From Hymenobacter sp. GOD-10R (GTDB taxonomy: Bacteria; Bacteroidota; Bacteroidia; Cytophagales; Hymenobacteraceae), in NCBI RefSeq assembly GCF_035609205.1, contig NZ_CP141184.1, positions 1,426,001 through 1,490,000 of the forward strand: a DNA stretch of 64,000 bases, in the 5' to 3' direction. Positions 9,205 to 15,976 of this stretch are shown here, one piece after another. Each line of letters begins with the position of its first letter. Position 1 is the first letter of the stretch. The notes under the pieces are model-generated. The model saw only the letters and a list, made by a program, of their open reading frames with translations, was not told the DNA's origin and searched no databases. The position numbers and the translations under genes were made by a program.

Positions 9205-9649
9205 CGTTTCTACGAGCCAGTACATAGAATTTATCCAGCACACTCGTTTGCTGATCTAAGCATCTCTGCGAAGCAAAAGCTTAGGGAATGAATTTCACTA
9301 ACGAAGGTGAAAATTTGAATTTTCTATAAGTTTTCTAGGAAAAACTATGTGACAATTGTGGGATATATGACTTTACATAATAAATTTACATTTCCTCCTG
9401 CCCATTTATTGCGGCAACGCTAGGGGTTAGCTTCTTTTTTAAGCTGGTCTTGCTAACCTCCGGCCTAGCTTGTCGCAAGACAAATCTTGTCTCTTGCCTG
9501 ATAGCGCAAGCTGGCCTTGACGTGTGTGCCTTTTCACAAGGTATTTCTGGAACACCACGGCCATGTAGGAGGTCCCTTTTGTCACTTTTCTTAGCTACTC
9601 AGCCCTCCAGCTGAGGTTTTTTACTTAACCGGCCCGCAGGGCACCCTTA
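9205..9649. other. Intergenic leader region before the second SusC gene
   Basis: About 445 bases without a gene. It holds a promoter-like box at 9381-9388 and a leader of about 260 bases. A small hairpin (AGACAA, ATC, TTGTCT) lies near 9480-9494. The last 30 bases carry the TTAACCGGC/GCAGG/CAC block shared with the leader of the first SusC gene. No open frame or RNA gene was recognised. Confidence 0.55.
9356..9388 (+). promoter_or_regulatory. Probable promoter of the second SusC/SusD operon
   Basis: TAAATTTA (9381-9388) is a near match to TAnnTTTG, with TTG (9356-9358) 22 bases upstream. The flanks are conserved with the box before the first SusC gene, which is the main support. The predicted leader to the ATG at 9650 is about 255 bases. 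Confidence 0.45.
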
Positions 9650-12600
9650 ATGAAACAAAAATCTCTACTCATCCTCGTATGGTGTCTGTTGCTAGCTACG
9701 GTGTCGTGGGCGCAGAATCGTACAATAACCGGTAAGGTTTCTGGCCCAGAAGGCGCTGGCCTACCGGGTGTAACCATCTTAGAGCGCGGAACTACCAACG
9801 GCACTAGCTCCAATGCCGATGGCGATTATTCGCTGACGGTAAAGCCAGGTGCTACGCTGGTGTTCAGCTCCATCGGTATGGAAAGCCAGACTGTGACAGT
9901 CGGCTCATCATCAGCTCTGAACGTGACGCTGAAGAGCAATGCCACGGAACTGAACGAAGCGGTAGTAGTTGGCTACGGCCAGCAGTCGAAAGCCGACTTA
10001 ACGGGTTCTATCACTCAAATCAGTGGCCGCGACGTACAGGACCAACCGGTACAAAGCTTCGAGCAAGCTATTCAGGGCAAAGCGCCGGGCGTTTTCATTG
10101 AAAATAGCAGCGGCAAGCTAGGGCAGGGCATCAAGGTGCGTGTGCGCGGCACGAGCTCTGTGAGTGCCGGTACGCAGCCGCTGTATGTGGTCGATGGTAT
10201 TCCGGTGATTTCCGACAACCTGTCGGGTACGTCGGGCCCTACTAACCCTATTGCCGACCTCAACCCCAACGATATCGAAAGTATTTCTATTCTGAAGGAT
10301 GCTTCGGCTTCGGCCATCTATGGCTCGCGAGGGGCCAATGGCGTCGTGCTCATCACCACTCGACGGGGCCGCACAGGCCAAACGCGCTTTACCCTAGGGT
10401 ATCAAACGGGCCGGAGCACGCCTACGCACAAGAAAGACTTTCTGAACGCAACCGAGTACGTGGAGCTTCTACGCGAAGCTGGGGCTAACACAGGCCAAGC
10501 TGCCGCTGTGGAAACCCGTTTGCAGCGCTATGCCGCCGGTACGGATTACACCACGGGTGCCGTAAACCAGGATTGGCAAGACGAAGCTTTCCAAAAAGCG
10601 CCTTTCAACCAATACGACCTGAGCGCCAGCGGCGGCAGCGACAAAACACACTTTTACGTGTCGGGCCTCTACAGCAAGCAAAATGGTATCATCGTAGGCA
10701 ACAAGTTCGAGAAGATCAGCGCGCGTTTCAACCTCGACCACAAGGTGAACGACCGCATGACCATCGGGTTGAACTTCAGCACGACCCGCACTCTAAACGA
10801 CCGCCTCGCTAACGACAACGCCTTCAGCTCGCCATTGCAGATTGTGGCTTTGTCGCCGATTACTCCTCTGATCGACCCGCGTACCGGTCTGCTCAGCGGC
10901 GCCTTGGATCCGGCTACCGGTTTGCCCAGCACCAACTACCCGGTGTACTACAACCCGCTGTTGAACACGATTGGCAGTAAATTCCAAACGACGGTTTACC
11001 GGCAGCTAGGTAACGTGTTTGCCCAATACGAATTCGCCAAAGGCCTTACGTTCCGGAGTGAGCTAGGGCTGGATGTTATCAGCCAACGCGAGGAGCAGTA
11101 CTACGGTCGCGTTACCCAGCGCAACTCGGGGCAAGCTGCCGGCACAGGCACTGATCGGCGCGTATTCAGCGGCCGCTACACGACTAACAACTACCTGACC
11201 TATCGGCACACATTTGCTGAAAACCACTTGGTAGAAGTAGTAGGTGGTATGTCTTACGAAGGACGAAATGCGAACAGCAACAGCATCACGGGCCAACAGT
11301 TTCCCAGTGATGCCTACACTAAGCTGTTGAGTGCTGCTGTGTACAGCAGCGGAACTTCCACCGAAACCAATAGCGCACTGCTCTCTTACTTTGCGCGCGC
11401 CAACTACTCCTTCGCCAGCAAATACCTGCTCACGCTGAGTGGTCGCGTTGATGGTTCCACCCGCTTCGGGGAAAACAACCGATACGGCTTCTTTCCGGCC
11501 GCTTCGGTTGGTTGGTTATTGACCGAAGAGCCTTTCTTGCAAGGCAATACCGTGCTGAGCATGCTAAAACCCCGCATTAGCTACGGCGCTACGGGCAACG
11601 AAAGCATTGGTGACTCTCAGTATCCGACGCTCTACTATGCTGTTGGCTACAACGGCACACCCGGACAAGCACCTTTCCAGCTAGGCAACCCCGACTTGAA
11701 GTGGGAAACGACGGTGCAGGCTGATGCGGGCATCGAATTTGGCTTCCTGAATAACCGCATTTCGGGTGAAGTAGACGTGTATCAGAAGAAAACGCACGAT
11801 TTGCTGCTCAACGTGAACGTGCCCGGCACTACGGGTTTCAACTCGCAGTTCCGCAACGTCGGTAAGATGGAGAACAAGGGTATTGAAGCTACGGTCACAA
11901 CGCGCAACTTAGAAGGCGCTTTCACCTGGACAACTAACCTGAACGCCTCCATCAACAGCAACAAGGTTACGGACCTACAAGGGCAAGTAATTGAAGGGGG
12001 CTTCCTGAACCGCGCAGTAGCTGGTCAACCAATCGGGGTATTCTTCGGCCGCGAATACGCCGGGGTTAATCCGGATAACGGCGATGCCTTGTATTACCTG
12101 AATACGACCAATACAGATGGCTCCGTGAATCGTGGCACTACCAATGACCCGAACGCGGCGCAGAGGGTGTTGCTTGGCAACCCCAACCCCAACTGGACGG
12201 CTGGCGCTACCAACACCGTCGCGTGGAAGGGCATCGACCTTACCTTCACCTTCCAGGGTGTGTTTGGTAACCAAGTGTACGATGGCGGCGGCCCTTATCA
12301 AGCGGCTAACGCTAGCAATGGCTACGATAACCAAACCAAAGACCAGCTACGTCGCTGGCAAAAGCCCGGTGACATCACCGACGTACCCCAGGCTCGCTTA
12401 TTCGGGGGCAATGGCGTCACGGCATCATCGCGCTACGTCTACGATGGCTCGTACGTGCGCCTAAAGACGGTGACCCTAGGGTACAATCTCCCAACGACTT
12501 GGCTAAAGTACGTTAAGATGCAGTCGGCGCGCATTTACTTCAGTGGAGTGAACTTGCTCACTTTCACCGATTACAAAGGCTGGGACCCCGAGGTAAACAC

Positions 12601-12742
12601 CGATTACTTGTCTACCTCTACTGCTACCGCTACTTCGCTCGGGCCAGGGAGCACCGCCTTGGGCAACATTTCGCAGGGTAATGATTTCTACTCGGCGCCT
12701 CAAGCAAAGACGTACACGCTCGGCATCAACATTGGCTTCTAG
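9650..12742 (+). CDS. SusC/RagA-family TonB-dependent outer-membrane transporter (second copy)
   Basis: 1030 residues, clearly paralogous along its whole length to the SusC at 4657-7725. Signal peptide to about residue 21 (VSWA before QNRT), regulatory-like domain at about 24-96, LNEAVVVGYG motif, plug with DGIPVI and LKDASASAIYGSRG, then a barrel ending NIGF. A Ser/Thr/Ala-rich insertion of about 17 residues sits just before the last strand (STSTATATSLGPGSTALGN region) and is absent from the first copy. The partner SusD gene starts 54 bases downstream. The function is inferred from the family: energised import of an unknown oligomeric nutrient. Confidence 0.95.
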   Translation: MKQKSLLILVWCLLLATVSWAQNRTITGKVSGPEGAGLPGVTILERGTTNGTSSNADGDYSLTVKPGATLVFSSIGMESQTVTVGSSSALNVTLKSNATELNEAVVVGYGQQSKADLTGSITQISGRDVQDQPVQSFEQAIQGKAPGVFIENSSGKLGQGIKVRVRGTSSVSAGTQPLYVVDGIPVISDNLSGTSGPTNPIADLNPNDIESISILKDASASAIYGSRGANGVVLITTRRGRTGQTRFTLGYQTGRSTPTHKKDFLNATEYVELLREAGANTGQAAAVETRLQRYAAGTDYTTGAVNQDWQDEAFQKAPFNQYDLSASGGSDKTHFYVSGLYSKQNGIIVGNKFEKISARFNLDHKVNDRMTIGLNFSTTRTLNDRLANDNAFSSPLQIVALSPITPLIDPRTGLLSGALDPATGLPSTNYPVYYNPLLNTIGSKFQTTVYRQLGNVFAQYEFAKGLTFRSELGLDVISQREEQYYGRVTQRNSGQAAGTGTDRRVFSGRYTTNNYLTYRHTFAENHLVEVVGGMSYEGRNANSNSITGQQFPSDAYTKLLSAAVYSSGTSTETNSALLSYFARANYSFASKYLLTLSGRVDGSTRFGENNRYGFFPAASVGWLLTEEPFLQGNTVLSMLKPRISYGATGNESIGDSQYPTLYYAVGYNGTPGQAPFQLGNPDLKWETTVQADAGIEFGFLNNRISGEVDVYQKKTHDLLLNVNVPGTTGFNSQFRNVGKMENKGIEATVTTRNLEGAFTWTTNLNASINSNKVTDLQGQVIEGGFLNRAVAGQPIGVFFGREYAGVNPDNGDALYYLNTTNTDGSVNRGTTNDPNAAQRVLLGNPNPNWTAGATNTVAWKGIDLTFTFQGVFGNQVYDGGGPYQAANASNGYDNQTKDQLRRWQKPGDITDVPQARLFGGNGVTASSRYVYDGSYVRLKTVTLGYNLPTTWLKYVKMQSARIYFSGVNLLTFTDYKGWDPEVNTDYLSTSTATATSLGPGSTALGNISQGNDFYSAPQAKTYTLGINIGF

Positions 12743-12796
12743 CCTTTCCGATCAGTGCAACGACTTCGTGCTTCTGTTCACAACGATTTGACGTTC

Positions 12797-14146
12797 ATGA
12801 AAAAAATACTTTCTTCTCTGGCGCTAGCTACTATCCTGGGCGCGCCAGTTTTCCTCACGGGCTGCGCCAATAAAATAGACGAAATCCGACCGGTGAACTA
12901 TGTAGATGCCGCAGGGGCGCTGCAAACATCGGCAGACGTAGAAGCTGCGCTCATTGGTGCTTACGACGGTCTCAGCTCCGCGGGCCTTTATGGTGGGCAG
13001 CTGCAATTCATGTCGGACCTACTCGGCGACAACGGCGAAGAGTCGTTTGTGGGTACGTTTACGCAGCCGCGCGAGGCTTTCCAAAAAACCTTGCTCATCA
13101 CCAACACATTTGTGCGCGATGCGTGGCTCGACGGCTACCGGACCATCAACATCGCGAATACGGTGCTGGCAAACGTATCGAAAGTAGATGCAAGCCGCCG
13201 CGACAAGGTGGAGGGCGAAGCCAAGTTTATCCGGGCGGCCGTGTACTTCGAGCTAGTGCGGCTTTTCGGCAAAGACTGGAACGACGGTACGCCCGCTACG
13301 AACCTAGCCGTACCGTTAATCTTGGTGCCGACGGATGTAGTTGGTAGCTCGTCGCTCGTCGCACGCAATACGGTAGCGGAGGTATACGCCCAGGTCATTC
13401 AGGACCTAACAGATGCCGAAGCCAAAACGCCCGCTTCCAATGGGGTGTATGCTAACAAGGTGGCGGCACAAGGCATGCTCTCCCGCGTGTACTTGCAGCA
13501 AAACCGCTACACTGACGCCGCCGCAGCCGCTAACCGTGCCATTAGCGCCAACCTTTATGCCTTGGTTCCCAACTTCGCGGGTGAGTTTGACAATCCCGCT
13601 AACACAACCGAGGATATTTTCGCTATTCAAATAAGTGCCCAGGATGGTACGAACAGCCTGAACACGTACTACGCCAATAACCGTCGTGCCGACGTGGAGA
13701 TTCAGGTCAAGCACCGTAACCTCTACGAAGCAGCTGACGACCGCGGCAAGTACTTCACAGGTATTTACACCAAGAAGTATGGCTACACGGGCGTAGCGGG
13801 CGCACAGTATCGCAATGTGAAGGTGATGCGCCTAGCGGAGCTGTACCTTACGCGGGCAGAAGCCAACTTCCGGGCAGGCACGAGCGTAGGTGCTGCGCCC
13901 CTGGCTGATGTTAACCGGGTACGGGCACGGGCGCTGCTTGCGCCCCTAACCACGCTCACGCTTGATGCGATTCTGAAAGAGCGGCACTTGGAGCTAGCTT
14001 TCGAGGGCTTCCAGCTGAATGACTTAAAGCGTAATAAGCTTCCGGTTGGGGCGCTACCTTACAACTCACCAAAGCTCGTTTTTCCAATTCCGCAGCGCGA
14101 ACTGGATGTGAACCCGAACTTGGTGCAGAACGAAGGATACTTGTAA
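12797..14146 (+). CDS. SusD/RagB-family nutrient-binding lipoprotein (second copy)
   Basis: 449 residues from the ATG at 12797. A frame-open ATG at 12755 is rejected because the signal peptide begins at MKKILSSLAL. The lipobox is LTGC with Cys23. SusD features match the first copy: DVEAALIGAYDGL near the N-terminus, SRVYLQQNRYTDAAAAANRA in the TPR-like region, and the C-terminal block with RHLELAFEG and FPIPQRELDVNPNLVQNEGY. It is the surface lid of the preceding SusC. A perfect terminator lies 20 bases downstream. The two SusD proteins differ more in the middle region, where the ligand is usually contacted, so the ligands may differ (inference). Confidence 0.94.
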   Translation: MKKILSSLALATILGAPVFLTGCANKIDEIRPVNYVDAAGALQTSADVEAALIGAYDGLSSAGLYGGQLQFMSDLLGDNGEESFVGTFTQPREAFQKTLLITNTFVRDAWLDGYRTINIANTVLANVSKVDASRRDKVEGEAKFIRAAVYFELVRLFGKDWNDGTPATNLAVPLILVPTDVVGSSSLVARNTVAEVYAQVIQDLTDAEAKTPASNGVYANKVAAQGMLSRVYLQQNRYTDAAAAANRAISANLYALVPNFAGEFDNPANTTEDIFAIQISAQDGTNSLNTYYANNRRADVEIQVKHRNLYEAADDRGKYFTGIYTKKYGYTGVAGAQYRNVKVMRLAELYLTRAEANFRAGTSVGAAPLADVNRVRARALLAPLTTLTLDAILKERHLELAFEGFQLNDLKRNKLPVGALPYNSPKLVFPIPQRELDVNPNLVQNEGYL

Positions 14147-14165
14147 TCAGTAACCGCTACTAAGT

Positions 14166-14200
14166 AAAAAGGCCGCTACAGCATTGTAGCGGCCTTTTTT
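14166..14200. terminator. Bidirectional intrinsic terminator
   Basis: AAAAAGGCCGCTACA, a five-base loop (GCATT) and TGTAGCGGCCTTTTTT form a near-perfect hairpin with A and T runs on both sides. It can end transcription of the second SusC/SusD operon and of the convergent 158-aa gene. Confidence 0.92.
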
Positions 14201-14222
14201 ATGGTCGGCAACCTAGGTTTGC

Positions 14223-14699
14223 TTATTCTTCGTCGTCCTCATCTGAAGCGTCAAAGTCTAGCTCGGAGGCTAGATCTAGGGCTTCGGCAATCACCTCGTC
14301 CATCAGCGGTTGGTTATCAGCATCTAGGGTGCGCTCGAAGAGGTTGAGCAGCTGCTCGCCTTCTTCGTTCACGTAGAGGTTGGTGTAAAGGCGCTCAAAC
14401 AGCTTGGCGTCGCGGGTGATAGTGGCGTCGATGTCGGCAACGGAGCGGGCGCGCAAGGCTTTGTGCAATACTTCCATCACGCGGCGGCTTTCCTCGTGGT
14501 CACCTAGGTCGGCCAGCAGCTTTAGCAGCGACATCGCTACGCCCAAGCGCACGCGCTCGAAGCGAAAGGCTAGATCCGCTTTCGAGGCTTGCTCGAAGGC
14601 AGCGTAAGCCGTGCGCGTAGGTTCGGTGATATACGTAGTCACGTCAGCTTCAGCCCGGAAAGCAGTGCGCAGGAGCTGTTCGTAAGGATAGATTTGCAT
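14223..14699 (-). CDS. Conserved-looking helical protein of unknown function with acidic tail
   Basis: 158 residues from the ATG at 14699 (MQIYPYEQLL); an upstream ATG at 14756 would add 19 residues that do not look like a signal peptide or domain. The sequence is predicted largely helical and soluble, with no membrane segment, and ends in a strongly acidic tail (DFDASDEDDEE). I do not recognise a family. It stands alone, converging with the second SusD gene, and has a TACCTTTG box about 90 bases upstream of its start. Codon use and the start support a real gene; the function is unknown. Confidence 0.75.
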   Translation of the reverse strand: MQIYPYEQLLRTAFRAEADVTTYITEPTRTAYAAFEQASKADLAFRFERVRLGVAMSLLKLLADLGDHEESRRVMEVLHKALRARSVADIDATITRDAKLFERLYTNLYVNEEGEQLLNLFERTLDADNQPLMDEVIAEALDLASELDFDASDEDDEE

Positions 14700-14787
14700 A
14701 GTAAAACAATGAAGCAGAAAGAGAGGGTAGAGGCTGTAGCGCCTGAAAGCACACAATTACATACCCAAGTGCTGTAACCCAAGGCCA

Positions 14788-14795
14788 CAAAGGTA
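14788..14795 (-). promoter_or_regulatory. Candidate -7 box for the 158-aa gene
   Basis: TACCTTTG on the minus strand is an exact TAnnTTTG match. No TTG is visible at the expected -33 distance. The predicted leader is about 80 bases. Confidence 0.4.
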
Positions 14796-14874
14796 CGATT
14801 GAATAAGTAGGCAGTAAGTGCTTAAAACGAAGTACTGCTTAAGGCTGCACATTACTCATCAAAACCTTTGACCG

Positions 14875-15177
14875 ATGACGCACAAAGAGAAATGGCTGAT
14901 TTTTGCCCCTAGTGGGCTGCTAACGATAGGGTTCGGTACTTGCTTGGTACAATGGGCAAGCTCCCTGATGCAGAAGAAAGCACCTACCCGCGACTGGGTA
15001 TTGGCGGGCACTGGCGCCTTGGTGGTGCTCAACGCCGGGGTTAGCTTGTTTGGCCGTGGTGTAGCAGAAAGCGTGTTGTACCAGATTCGGGAGCAAGGTC
15101 CTTCCGCCGTGTCGGTCGACAGCATTCCTACCGAAAGCGCTGCTGTCTCTTCGGAAGAAGCTTCAGCGCTCGATTAA
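14875..15177 (+). CDS. Small protein with two membrane segments, unknown function
   Basis: 100 residues, start MTHKEKWLIF. Two hydrophobic segments (about residues 8-28 and 41-60) are followed by a polar tail of about 35 residues rich in Ser and Glu. It looks like an inner-membrane hairpin protein with both ends on the same side. No family was recognised. It is a single gene with a clear terminator 22 bases after the stop. AACCTTTG lies just before the start codon and might be a degenerate -7 box. Confidence 0.7.
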   Translation: MTHKEKWLIFAPSGLLTIGFGTCLVQWASSLMQKKAPTRDWVLAGTGALVVLNAGVSLFGRGVAESVLYQIREQGPSAVSVDSIPTESAAVSSEEASALD

Positions 15178-15199
15178 CTACAAACTACTTTACAGGATC

Positions 15200-15233
15200 A
15201 AAAAGCCCGCTGGATCGTACTGGCGGGCTTTTT
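15200..15233. terminator. Bidirectional intrinsic terminator
   Basis: AAAAAGCCCGC, a 12-base loop and GCGGGCTTTTT form a perfect 11-bp stem with A and T runs. It separates the convergent 100-aa gene and the DUF2721 gene. Confidence 0.9.
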
Positions 15234-15262
15234 CGTGTAAGTCAAAAAGGGAGACCTAGGTA

Positions 15263-15718
15263 CTACTCGTCTAGCTCAGCGGCCGCGGGCACTGTGGGCT
15301 GGCCTGCTGCCCGACGACGGCGCTCTTGGTCGTCTTCTATTGCATTAAGCTCAATGTTCAACGCATCCACTGAAATCTGAATCTCCCAGAGCGCTAGGCC
15401 TAGCGATGCTAGCAGCGCGAGCAAGCTCGCGCCAAACACAATTTCTCCGGCTAGCGTGTAGCCTGCAAAAAGCAAAAACATGCAAAGTACGCAGCCAAAC
15501 ATGCTGGCTGTTCCCACCGCTTGCATGTTGCGAATCAATACCAACCGCTGCCGCAGGTTCTGAATCTGCCCGAGCAGATGTGTGCTGTTTGTCGTGACAT
15601 ACTGAGTATTGAGCGCCCGCACCCGATTCGCTAGCGCCAGAAAGCGGTTGGTATGCGCTAGCAAGAGCAGCGATAAAGCCGGAAAAAGCAGGGCTGGCGT
15701 CGTAAGCGTGATGGTCAT
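15263..15718 (-). CDS. DUF2721-family membrane protein
   Basis: 151 residues from the ATG at 15718 (MTITLTTPALLFPALSLLLL). The N-terminal TTPALLFPA...LLLAHTNRFLALANRVR block, the central RxRLVLIRNMQAVG segment and two further hydrophobic segments are typical of DUF2721 membrane proteins, whose function is not known. The ORF could start 10 codons earlier, but the family begins at the TTPAL motif. The C-terminus is polar and cytoplasmic-looking (ERRRRAAGQ). It is a single gene facing the 100-aa gene across a shared terminator. Confidence 0.82.
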   Translation of the reverse strand: MTITLTTPALLFPALSLLLLAHTNRFLALANRVRALNTQYVTTNSTHLLGQIQNLRQRLVLIRNMQAVGTASMFGCVLCMFLLFAGYTLAGEIVFGASLLALLASLGLALWEIQISVDALNIELNAIEDDQERRRRAAGQPTVPAAAELDE

Positions 15719-15976
15719 AAGCTGGAATGTCGGGCGCTGTAGGAGCAAGCTAGCTGCAAATTTTCTGCTAAGAGAGCCTTTTACCGTTGGCCTAGCTTAT
15801 TGGAAAATGAAATAAAAAGGCATAAAAGGCAAAAGAATATCACCAAAGTAATAGAGATTCGCTGTTGTGGACCAACGTGCTTGGTTGCGTCCCGCGCAGC
15901 GTCGGTGCAGCGCCGACGCCTTGTTGCGGTCTTTTACTCCGTCTTCCTCTATTTCTCACTTCTTTTTCCGGTTTTG

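Noticed and set aside
15800..15976. Upstream extension of the M14 peptidase from an ATG at 15800
   Set aside because: It would bury the signal peptide behind 59 basic, Cys-containing residues that do not look coding; the stretch also contains a 7-bp hairpin (15899-15919).
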